Under the pieces are notes generated by a model. The model was not told where the DNA came from and did not search any database. It worked only from the letters and a program-made list of their open reading frames with translations. A stretch of DNA of 64,000 bases from Paracoccus sp. SMMA_5_TC (GTDB lineage Bacteria; Pseudomonadota; Alphaproteobacteria; Rhodobacterales; Rhodobacteraceae): assembly GCF_009696685.2 (NCBI RefSeq), contig NZ_CP102355.1, positions 682,001 through 746,000 of the forward strand. The letters are read 5' to 3'. Within the stretch, counting starts at the first letter, position 1; the number at the start of each line of letters is the position of its first letter. Below are positions 1 through 7,927 of this stretch, piece by piece. Made by a program: the position numbers and the translations under genes.

Positions 1-606
1 GATCAGTTCGAGGAATTCGATACCAGGATCGCTACCATCCGCTGGCGGATGAAGCAAAATCGGGCCTTTCTGAGCGTTGCCTTTGATCGCCTGAAACCCG
101 AGATTGACGCGGCAAAGAAAGCCGGGGCCAAGTTCGCGGCATGTTCAGGTTGCGGCTATGAGGCCTCAGCCGTCACGGAACTGTCGGACATTTTCTTTGA
201 GAAGCACTGTCGGCTCTGCGGATTGGGTGAGGCTTACCTTGAAATCCCCTGTCCGGCCGACTGCGGCACGACGCTGCATATCAAGGCCGACCACGGTTCG
301 GATAGGACGTGCGAGACCTGCGGGCACAAAGTGACGGCAGGCGAACTTTCTGACGCGCTGGACACCGAGTATTCCGATCCGTCTGACTATGAACCGCAGG
401 TCAACTGCGCGATGTGTTCCAGTATGGGAAGGGTGGTCCAGCACCACGACACGTTCATTTGCACTGAATGCCTGTCCACCGATGAATCGGCCCCCCAGTG
501 CGGATGGTGCAACGAACGGCAGATCGGGGGTGGCGATCTGGAATTCAGCTACCACTCGGGCTGCGAATTCTGCGACGGGCAGGCTGGCTGGACGAAAGAC
601 GACTGA
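1..606 (+). CDS. Cys-rich multi-zinc-ribbon hypothetical protein (5' end outside window)
   Basis: I do not recognise this as a named family. The frame is open from base 1; the first in-window ATG is at 49, but the start probably lies upstream. Counting from that ATG (185 residues), Cys pairs occur at 32/35, 54/57, 68/72, 88/91, 120/123, 138/141, 151/154 and 172/175. That is sixteen cysteines in eight knuckles, enough for about four structural zinc sites. The rest is acidic, with no membrane segment. It is convergent with the 273-residue gene to its right and lies in the integrative element, so it is cargo. A nucleic-acid-binding or regulatory role would be a guess. Confidence 0.6.
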   Translation, partial: DQFEEFDTRIATIRWRMKQNRAFLSVAFDRLKPEIDAAKKAGAKFAACSGCGYEASAVTELSDIFFEKHCRLCGLGEAYLEIPCPADCGTTLHIKADHGSDRTCETCGHKVTAGELSDALDTEYSDPSDYEPQVNCAMCSSMGRVVQHHDTFICTECLSTDESAPQCGWCNERQIGGGDLEFSYHSGCEFCDGQAGWTKDD

Positions 607-640
607 TCGCCCAGCGCGCGGGCATCCCCTTATGTGCAGT

Positions 641-1462
641 TTATGCCCAGTCCTTTGATTGCGGGTATCTGGTTCCCAGCATGTAAAGGCCCGAGTGAAC
701 GTCGATCATGCTCCATCCTTGCCTGCCTTGGAGAAGTTCGGCCATCAGGGCATTGTTCTCGTAGATCGAGCCGGGTTCGAAGGCTTCATCGTCCAGTTCG
801 TTGCCGGACGGCGGAGTCTTGAGAATCTTGGCTTTGTGCAGGATTTTCAGGCCGTTGAAGATCGGGCCACCCGGCGGCAGCATGACTTCCCGATTGGTCA
901 AGGTCGCAGCCAGCGCGGGTTTGGAAAACAGGGCCACCATGAACATCGCGGTCGCGTTCCAACTGCCGATATACTTGGGCCGGTCCATTGAAGGCGACAC
1001 GAGAGGCGAAAGCCACCGTTCCTGCGCACGGCCAATCATCTTCAAGTCATCGGGCAACGTCGCGGGCAGCTTCACCCGCTGAAACATCAGGTATCCGCCC
1101 CGAAGCGAATGTTCGATCGGGGACGGGCCACGCTCCATATGGAACGTCTTTGCAACGCTCAGGGCTGCCGGGTCCAGGTCGGTCAGCACTTCGATAGCGG
1201 CCGCCGTGAAGTTTTCGTCGATCTTCGCAAGATGCCCCCAGCCCAAGCCCACGGCAAAGCAGACGTGCCAAGGGTTTGCTGACGAAAACGTCTTCAAGTG
1301 TTGCGAAATCTCGTCGTAGGCCAACGCATTCAGTTTCTTGCTGCCTTGGTGCAACAATTCCTGCACCTTGGTTCGCGCTGGGCCTCCACCCGCGCCGCCG
1401 CCTTTGTCACAAAGTTCGTTGAATTCGACCTGCACCGGGTTCAATGGGTTTGCGATTTTCAT
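641..1462 (-). CDS. Hypothetical protein downstream of the type ISP enzyme
   Basis: The protein has 273 residues and I do not recognise its family. The start is supported by GGAG eight bases before the ATG. It follows the restriction-modification gene by only 22 bp on the same strand, so it is probably co-transcribed with it. Visible features are a Gly-rich turn near residues 21-27 (KGGGAGGG), an otherwise mixed alpha/beta composition, a single apolar patch near the middle (NATAMFMVALF) and no signal peptide or clear membrane segment. Its position as the last gene of a DUF3800 / type ISP operon suggests an accessory role in the defence module, which is inference from context only. Confidence 0.65.
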   Translation of the reverse strand: MKIANPLNPVQVEFNELCDKGGGAGGGPARTKVQELLHQGSKKLNALAYDEISQHLKTFSSANPWHVCFAVGLGWGHLAKIDENFTAAAIEVLTDLDPAALSVAKTFHMERGPSPIEHSLRGGYLMFQRVKLPATLPDDLKMIGRAQERWLSPLVSPSMDRPKYIGSWNATAMFMVALFSKPALAATLTNREVMLPPGGPIFNGLKILHKAKILKTPPSGNELDDEAFEPGSIYENNALMAELLQGRQGWSMIDVHSGLYMLGTRYPQSKDWA

Positions 1463-1484
1463 TTCGTTCTCCGGCCCCAGTCAT

Positions 1485-4400
1485 TCACGGCTGTTCGTTC
1501 AGCGGCGGAAGGGATGCCACGATGCGCACGGTTTCGAGGCTGACGCGCACAATCCGCTTTACCAGGTCCACGATATAGCGCGGGTCTTCGGACCAGTCGT
1601 TCGGGTCATTCCTGATGCCGCTTTCCTTGTGGATGGTCACGGCATAGCGTTCCATCACCCATTCCAGCGCGGATTTGCCGTTCACCACATAGTCGTAGGC
1701 TTCCAGCGGGATGCCGCGCAGGGTGACGTGGGGGTTGAAGACGATGACCGAGCGGTCCTTTTCACCGCCGCGCTTGCCGAAGACCATCTTGTGAACGCGC
1801 CAGTCGGCGGCTTCCATCACCAGACGGCTGTAATCTTCGGTCAACGGGTAAGGCTCCACCGTCTCATAGCCCAGATGCCACCGGCCCAGTTCGCGGCCCG
1901 CATTGCTGAAGGCACGGAAATCGGCGGCATAGGGGATGCGGGGGACCATCTTTTTCAAGTCGGAGGCGAAGCGATCCTTGTATTCAGGGGAATGCAGGAT
2001 GCCGTAGACATACCAGAAGATGTCTTCCTTGCTGATGGCGTCGTCCGCGTAACGGCGGCGGAACTCGCCCAGCGCCCAATCGGAAATCGCATCGCGGCGG
2101 ATATAGCCTTCGGCGTCGGCGGTCGCACCGTTCGCAAACATCTCACCCTGCCGTCTGCCGCGCGTCTCATCGGGGTAATCATACCAGTACAGCGGGAAGC
2201 CTTGGCCCTTGGACACAAGTTCGTAGTCGGGAACGCTGGCGGTCACAAAGGCAGAGAATGCCTTGTTTGCTCCACTCCCGGCTGCGCAGATCACAAGGTT
2301 CTGATGCCGTGGCGTCGGGAACAGACGGGGCTGTTGGTAGACCATTTCGTTCATTCGACGGTCGAAATAAAGCCATTGGCGCTGAAACGGACGGTAGGCC
2401 CCCTGCACAAGTGCACTATCGTCAAAGGCATAGGCTTTGTTCCGTGTCACGTCGGCCTTCAAGGCGCGTGACCAACTGATGTTGCGCGGGTCGGTGTCGA
2501 CGACCTTTTCCACCGGCGGCCATTCGTCCTTTTGCAGCCCGGCGCAGGTGCGGGCATAGCGGCCCCGTTCGGCCTCATAGGTTTCGATCATGCGGCTCAT
2601 GTTCGCCGCCAGAACCTCGCGGCCCGAATTGTAAGCCCAAGCATCGCGCGAGGTCAGAACGCCCTGCGAATAGGTATCGAAAATCGCGCCGCCTTCGGTG
2701 CCTTCCTTGTCGCCCAGCGGCACAAACGCATCAAAGGCCGGATCGCGTTGGTTGATCCAGTCGCCTTCCGCATTCGGGCGCAGGCGTTGCCAGGGCATCC
2801 GGTCGATGCTGGCGAAGTCGTCAATGATCGTCAGCTTTTCCTCGCGGCTCAGGTAATCCCCGATGTCGTGGTAATGCAGTTGGCAGGGGCCTTCGTGGGC
2901 CGGGTCTTTCACCATCAGTGTGATGGCAACGGGGGTGCGGGACCCGGAACCGAAAATCTTGCCACCTTCGCGCCGCGACTCCTCGCCCGAAGTGCGCTGA
3001 TTGCCCCGCAGGTTGAAGATGTAGAGGTGGCTGAATTCACTGGCCAAAGACAGGCGCAGCCCGTCCATATTGTTCGCCTCCAGGAACGATCCGTTGGTCA
3101 CATAGGCAACGATGCCGCGATCCGCGATGCGGTCGGATGCCCAGCGGATGGCACGGATATAGCTGTCATACAGGTTTTTCAGCAGCTTGGCGTTCGACCG
3201 TTCGGCATAGGTGGCCCGGATGCGCCCATCGAGCGTGGGATAGGCCAGATTCTTGTTATTGTCATTCTCGCTGTCTTGCTGCGCCGAATAGGGCGGGTTG
3301 CCGACGATCACCTGAATGGGATGGGCAAGTTGCCGTTCGGCGCGTTCGTTGTTTTCGGGCAGCACCACGCGGTCCACCAGATCGCCGTCTTCGGTCATCT
3401 GGAAGGTGTCGACCAGGATCATCCCGTCAAACGGGCGATAGCTGCCCGTCGCGCCGTGATAGGCGGTCTCGATGTTCACCGTGGCGATGTAATAGGCCAG
3501 CAGCACCAGTTCGTTGGCATGCAATTCGCCGCCGTATTTGCGTTCCAGCGCCTCGGGGGTGATCAGCCCTGACTGGATCAGCCGCACCAGGAAGGTGCCG
3601 GTGCCTGTGAAGGGATCAAGGATTTGCACCCCGTCGCTGGACAGGCTTTGGCCGAAGTGGCGGCGCAAGGCGACATCGGCGCTGCGCAGGATAAAATCCA
3701 CCACGGGAACGGGCGTGTAGACGATGCCAAGCCGTTCCGCCATGCGGGGGAAGGCATTGTTGAAGAACGTGTCGTAGAGGTTGCGGATGATGTCCTGTTT
3801 GGACTTGTCGCTTTTCGCCAGGCTGATGCGCTCGCGCACGTTGTCGTAGAACCGTTGCAGGCCCTCGGTCTCGCTGTCCACCGATCCGGCATCAAGCTTC
3901 TGAACGATGGCTTCCAACGCGCGGCCCACGGCGTTGTGGGCCGGGAAATCGGTGCCCGCGAACAGGGCCTGAAAGACGGGCATGGTCAGGATGTGCTGTG
4001 CCAGCATTTCCACCGCATCGTCGGATGTGACGGCAGGGTTCAACGTGTCTTGCAGGCCTTTGACGAAGCGGGCGAATTCATCGGCCACCTCGGGGCTGCC
4101 CGAGATCATCGCCTTGATGCGGGCAATCAGGCGTTCGGCCACGGTGCCGATGGACTTGGCCCATTCGCTCCAATATTCGCGGTCGCCCAGTTTCTTCGGG
4201 ATGGCGGCATAGACGGCTTCGCTTATGGCGTCGATTGGCAGCGCCGGGAAATCGAGCGGCAGGGTATCGCTGCCGCCGCCTTCGCCCTCGCCGGTCTCTT
4301 CGCCGCCCGAGACAACCTTGATCTTGCGGCGGAATTCGGCCTCGTCGACCAGGCTGTCGTCATGGGCGCGAAGGGCCTTGATCACCTTCCAGATGCTGCG

Positions 4401-6293
4401 GAACTGCGGATCGCTTTCGATATAGCCGTTGTAGTCGGCCACATTCTTGGACGGCATGCAGACGGGCAGGATGATGTAGCCGTATTTCTTGCCCGCCGCC
4501 TTGCGCATGACGCGGCCGACCGACTGCACGATGTCGACGATGGATTCTCTCGTGTCGAAAAACACCACGGAGTCCAGCGCGGGCACGTCAATGCCTTCGG
4601 ACAGGCAGCGCGCGTTCGAAAGGATGCGGCATTTGCCCGAACCGGGGTTATCTTTCAGCCAGTCCAGCGCCGAAGACCGTTGCAGGGCATTCATCGTGCC
4701 GTCGACGTGTTGCAGGTGGCAATCCACCATGCCGGGAACGTCTTCGGGCTGATAGCTTTCGGCATAGAGTTCGGCCAGCTTGCCGAACACCTCGGTGATC
4801 TGTTGCGATGCCTTGATGGACCGCGAAAAGGCCACCGCGCGGCGCATCGGTTCGGTGTCTTCGGTCAGGGCTTCCTGTTCGCCGTCCTCGTCCACCAGGA
4901 CAAGGCCCTTTTTCGACAGGCCCTTCCAGCTTCCAACGATCTTGGTGGCGAAGTTGATGTCGATAGCTTTCTTGTCGTCCAGCCGATAGGCGCGGTTGTA
5001 GCGGTTGGCCACGTCGCCCATCTTGTCCTGTTCGACGGCGACGATCAGCACCTTGTATTCCGACAGCAGGTCACGTTCGACGGCCTTGCCAAAGCCCAGC
5101 CGGTAGAATTCCGGGCCGAAGGTGTCGGGATCGTCCATCGAGAACAGGACGGCTTCGTTCTGATCGGCCTTGGTCTTTGATGCGTCGGCATAGATGCGGG
5201 GCGTGGCTGTCATGTAGAGGCGCTTTGCCCCCCGCACCACGCCGTTGCTGTGGACTTTCACGAAGTCGGACGGGTCTTCGCCCGGCAGGGTCAGGCCGGT
5301 GGTCCGGTGCGCCTCGTCGCAGATGATCAGATCGAAATCGCCCAGCCCAGCGCGCTGGGCGTCTGCGACAACTTGGATGGATTGGTAGGTCGAGAACACG
5401 ACAACGCGCCGCCCATGGGTCAGTGCCTGTGCCGCCGATGCCAGCTTGCGCGCGTCGGTTGTGGCCGGATATGCAAGGTCATGGGTGCGAAGGTCTTCCT
5501 CGTCGCGGCCCACCTTGCTGTCGGAACACACCACGAAGGCATGGATCGGGTCATGCGCCTGTGCCGTCCATTCCCGCAGCGTCTGCGCCACCAGCGAAAT
5601 GGACGGGGCAAGGAACAGGACACGCCCGCCCTCGGGCACGATGGTTTCGGCAAGCCGCAGGGACGTGAAGGTCTTGCCTGTGCCGCAAGCCATGATCAGC
5701 TTGCCCCGGTCCACCGTTTGCATGCCTTCCAGCACGGCGGCAATGGCTTCATCCTGATGCGGCAGAGGGGTTTTCTTGGGGCGCAGGCGGATCAGGTCAG
5801 GCCGGGTAAGGCTGAATTCCGTCCAGTCAATCGGGCTTTCGGCAAGGTCGGACAGGCTGATCCGCGAAACGGGGATGGTCTGCCCTTCGATGGCGCTTTC
5901 GGCGTTCCGGTTCCATTTGTCGGTGGTCGACACGACGATGCGGCGCGCGAACAGCTTGCTGCCGTCATTGGTGGCGAACTGCTTGCCCGATGCCGACAGG
6001 AAGGAATCTATATCGGGTTTCTGAATCGTGTGATTCGGGTCAAAGAACTTGCACTGGATCGCCCAATAGTCGCCCGTAGCCTTCTCGCGGGCCACAAGGT
6101 CAATGCCAACGTCAGCGCCCCAGCGGTCCTGCCATTCTTCCCAAAGCCAGACATGTTCCAGTAGGTCGGAATACTGCGGGTCCCGGACCAGGTAATTTGC
6201 GATCAGGCGTTCGAACAGCCTGCCCTTGCCGCGCTCGTCGCTGGAAAGGTCCCGAAATTGCGAAAGAATTCGATCAATATGTTCGCGGCTCAT
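1485..6293 (-). CDS. Type ISP single-polypeptide restriction-modification enzyme
   Basis: This is a 1602-residue protein with the domain order of the LlaGI/LlaBIII class (type I single polypeptide). An Mrr-like nuclease lies near residues 30-110, with catalytic Asp65 and a QCK motif ending at Lys82. A superfamily 2 helicase/translocase follows, with Walker A (CGTGKT, Lys207), DEAH (from 326), a TATPR motif and motif VI (QSVGRVMRK). The N6-adenine methyltransferase has motif I DPFTGTGTF (from 893) and motif IV NPPY (Asn999). The C-terminal few hundred residues would be the target-recognition domain. Such enzymes methylate one strand of an asymmetric site and cut when two translocating enzymes collide. 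I prefer the ATG at 6293 because the protein then begins like other family members. An ATG at 6374 would add 27 residues and overlap the upstream gene. All key motifs are intact. Confidence 0.93.
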   Translation of the reverse strand: MSREHIDRILSQFRDLSSDERGKGRLFERLIANYLVRDPQYSDLLEHVWLWEEWQDRWGADVGIDLVAREKATGDYWAIQCKFFDPNHTIQKPDIDSFLSASGKQFATNDGSKLFARRIVVSTTDKWNRNAESAIEGQTIPVSRISLSDLAESPIDWTEFSLTRPDLIRLRPKKTPLPHQDEAIAAVLEGMQTVDRGKLIMACGTGKTFTSLRLAETIVPEGGRVLFLAPSISLVAQTLREWTAQAHDPIHAFVVCSDSKVGRDEEDLRTHDLAYPATTDARKLASAAQALTHGRRVVVFSTYQSIQVVADAQRAGLGDFDLIICDEAHRTTGLTLPGEDPSDFVKVHSNGVVRGAKRLYMTATPRIYADASKTKADQNEAVLFSMDDPDTFGPEFYRLGFGKAVERDLLSEYKVLIVAVEQDKMGDVANRYNRAYRLDDKKAIDINFATKIVGSWKGLSKKGLVLVDEDGEQEALTEDTEPMRRAVAFSRSIKASQQITEVFGKLAELYAESYQPEDVPGMVDCHLQHVDGTMNALQRSSALDWLKDNPGSGKCRILSNARCLSEGIDVPALDSVVFFDTRESIVDIVQSVGRVMRKAAGKKYGYIILPVCMPSKNVADYNGYIESDPQFRSIWKVIKALRAHDDSLVDEAEFRRKIKVVSGGEETGEGEGGGSDTLPLDFPALPIDAISEAVYAAIPKKLGDREYWSEWAKSIGTVAERLIARIKAMISGSPEVADEFARFVKGLQDTLNPAVTSDDAVEMLAQHILTMPVFQALFAGTDFPAHNAVGRALEAIVQKLDAGSVDSETEGLQRFYDNVRERISLAKSDKSKQDIIRNLYDTFFNNAFPRMAERLGIVYTPVPVVDFILRSADVALRRHFGQSLSSDGVQILDPFTGTGTFLVRLIQSGLITPEALERKYGGELHANELVLLAYYIATVNIETAYHGATGSYRPFDGMILVDTFQMTEDGDLVDRVVLPENNERAERQLAHPIQVIVGNPPYSAQQDSENDNNKNLAYPTLDGRIRATYAERSNAKLLKNLYDSYIRAIRWASDRIADRGIVAYVTNGSFLEANNMDGLRLSLASEFSHLYIFNLRGNQRTSGEESRREGGKIFGSGSRTPVAITLMVKDPAHEGPCQLHYHDIGDYLSREEKLTIIDDFASIDRMPWQRLRPNAEGDWINQRDPAFDAFVPLGDKEGTEGGAIFDTYSQGVLTSRDAWAYNSGREVLAANMSRMIETYEAERGRYARTCAGLQKDEWPPVEKVVDTDPRNISWSRALKADVTRNKAYAFDDSALVQGAYRPFQRQWLYFDRRMNEMVYQQPRLFPTPRHQNLVICAAGSGANKAFSAFVTASVPDYELVSKGQGFPLYWYDYPDETRGRRQGEMFANGATADAEGYIRRDAISDWALGEFRRRYADDAISKEDIFWYVYGILHSPEYKDRFASDLKKMVPRIPYAADFRAFSNAGRELGRWHLGYETVEPYPLTEDYSRLVMEAADWRVHKMVFGKRGGEKDRSVIVFNPHVTLRGIPLEAYDYVVNGKSALEWVMERYAVTIHKESGIRNDPNDWSEDPRYIVDLVKRIVRVSLETVRIVASLPPLNEQP

Positions 6294-6363
6294 GCCTGCT
6301 TCTGCCGTAACTTTTTCAACCGTTAGACCACTTCCCCCTATCGACTTGCAAGCTGAAACTCTT

Positions 6364-7308
6364 TCACGCCTCATGCGACCACATGCGCTGGGCTTGGGTG
6401 AAGGCCTGCTTGTTTTTCTGAGCCTTGCGGGATTTCAGCCAGCCCATGTCATAGCCGAAACGTTCAAAGAATACGGTCTGAGCAGGCGTCAGCAGATGCA
6501 CCGCCTGCAAGGGGGGAAAGAACGTCACCCCCTCGCCATCCCGCCGTGTCTGGCGTCCACTCGTCGTCCTGCGCTCGGCCATGAGCGGGCGCAGGTGCAG
6601 CGCCACCTTGTCGGCATGGTGGGGCGAAGCTTGCTCGATCGACTGGAAGAACGCGCTGACCAGCACATCGGCCAGTTGCAACCCGGCAAGGCCTGACGCC
6701 GGGGCGCGCTCGATCAGGCTGTAGCGCAGCACGGCCTGATCGATGTCGCGCGTATCGAGATAAGTGGTGCCCGCCGTGGCCTGATTGATCTTTTGCTGGA
6801 TATAAGCCTTGAACCGCCCGAAATGATGCCCCCTGCGGCTGGCCATGACGATGCGCAGGGCGGGGCTTTCGATCCCGTGGCGCTGGGCGTGATGGGCGAC
6901 GCAATGGGTCACTCGTTCCAGCAGAAGCCGCACAACCCAGTTGTAAAGATAGTCGCGCGGATTGCCCGATGCCGCCGCCGCGCGGGGGTTGTGGTGGTTC
7001 AACATGGTCTGCTTGAGCGAACAGACGACAAAGCCCCGCGCGGGATTGCCCTTGCTGGCCAGCGTCTGCGTAGCCAGCGCTTGGCTTGCGGGTTTGAGGT
7101 TGCGGAAATGCAGCACGCCGCCCGGCTTCTGCCAGATGGCGCGCAGGATTTCATCCCTGCGCCGGTCCAGATCGGATTCAGCCTCGGCCCGGACGAGATA
7201 GCCGCCCAGGCACAGCCATTCCGAGTTTCCATCCGGGGTTCCGGGTTTCAGGCGTTCAACCTTGTCGTCGCCCGCCTCGTCAATGAACAGGGTGTAATGG
7301 TAATTCAA
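6364..7308 (-). CDS. DUF3800 family protein
   Basis: The 314-residue protein begins with the family signature FIDEAGD (residues 8-14) and has the later conserved LQLADVLVSAFF segment, which together mark DUF3800, a group predicted to have an RNase H-like fold with acidic catalytic residues. The start is TTG at 7306-7308, preceded by AAGGA at suitable spacing; no ATG fits better. It lies directly upstream of the type ISP gene and would overlap it by 11 bp if that gene started at 6374. DUF3800 genes are often found in defence islands, so a role linked to the restriction system is likely, but no function is shown by the sequence. Confidence 0.8.
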   Translation of the reverse strand: MNYHYTLFIDEAGDDKVERLKPGTPDGNSEWLCLGGYLVRAEAESDLDRRRDEILRAIWQKPGGVLHFRNLKPASQALATQTLASKGNPARGFVVCSLKQTMLNHHNPRAAAASGNPRDYLYNWVVRLLLERVTHCVAHHAQRHGIESPALRIVMASRRGHHFGRFKAYIQQKINQATAGTTYLDTRDIDQAVLRYSLIERAPASGLAGLQLADVLVSAFFQSIEQASPHHADKVALHLRPLMAERRTTSGRQTRRDGEGVTFFPPLQAVHLLTPAQTVFFERFGYDMGWLKSRKAQKNKQAFTQAQRMWSHEA

Positions 7309-7364
7309 ACCGGGTCCTTAAGTGGGTATGGCCGATCATCTGGAGGTTGTGCCAGATCGTCAAG

Positions 7365-7583
7365 TTACACCAGGGGTTCATCATCCCGCGCGGCTTGGTA
7401 GCAGCCCCAGACAAAGCGCGCGGCAATCATGGCGTCTCGGTCGCCTTTCCGTTTCAGATAGGCGCGCAGATCAACCCAGGCGCGAATGTCGAGCATGTTG
7501 CGGTCGCCCAGCGCGTCCTTCACGAAAGATGCGAATTCGGGTTCCCAGGACTGGGGCATGCGCAGGTATTCGATGAAGGTCAT
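7365..7583 (-). CDS. Small protein, possibly YozE-like (SAM-like fold)
   Basis: A 72-residue soluble protein with a good GGAG ribosome-binding site nine bases before the ATG. Its spacing of conserved aromatic and hydrophobic positions (FIEYL near the start, FASFVKDAL, then WVDLRAYL and VWGCYQA) resembles the small YozE/sterile-alpha-motif-like domain, with FxxYL, FA...D, YL and W..Y landmarks. The resemblance is by eye and unproven. It sits 56 bp upstream of the DUF3800 gene on the same strand and may be the first gene of that operon. Confidence 0.55.
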   Translation of the reverse strand: MTFIEYLRMPQSWEPEFASFVKDALGDRNMLDIRAWVDLRAYLKRKGDRDAMIAARFVWGCYQAARDDEPLV

Positions 7584-7927
7584 GGTGCGTTACTCCGCTG
7601 TGCGGGTGGCGTGATTGCGCCCGATGGTGAACCCAGTGAACCTGTTGAACCCCCGTTTTATATATTGCCGCCCGGGACGCACAGCCCACCCCTCCGGCCC
7701 CACCGCTGCCGTTCCATCACCAAGGGTTTTGGTAGAGCCATATGGGTTCACTGGGTTCGCTCCCGGCGCAAGGCACTGGAAAAAAGCATGAAAATGCTGA
7801 ACCCAAGCGCCATTCGCTGCGTTCACGCCGGGTTCACTCGGTTCACCTTTACAAAGGGCAAACGCGCTGCAACCGATGACCCGGCAAAAGCGATGATCGG
7901 TTGCAGGCGATGGTGGAACCTGCCGCA
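7584..7927. other. Noncoding segment with iteron-like repeats
   Basis: About 345 bp between the primase/helicase gene and the 72-residue gene. It contains nine GTGAACC-like units, one GGGACGCA copy at 7674 and no convincing gene. It probably also holds the promoter of the leftward cargo operon. Confidence 0.6.
7627..7846. repeat. GTGAACC iteron-like repeats, candidate replication origin
   Basis: Exact GTGAACC (or its complement GGTTCAC) occurs at 7627, 7636, 7745, 7831 and 7840. One-mismatch copies occur at 7645, 7754, 7797 and 7820. Within each cluster the spacing is exactly 9 bp (7627/7636/7645, 7745/7754, 7831/7840). The units encode different amino acids in different frames, so they are conserved as DNA. 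They abut the 3' end of the primase/helicase gene. From memory, the type I iterons bound by the P4 alpha protein contain a similar GGTGAAC core. Confidence 0.65.

Noticed and set aside
3624..5180. 518-residue open frame antisense to the type ISP gene
   Set aside because: It is a shadow of the helicase/methyltransferase coding sequence and has no recognisable domain.
7626..7850. CRISPR array
   Set aside because: The repeats are 7 bp with 9-bp spacing and in both orientations, with no spacers of constant length and no cas genes.
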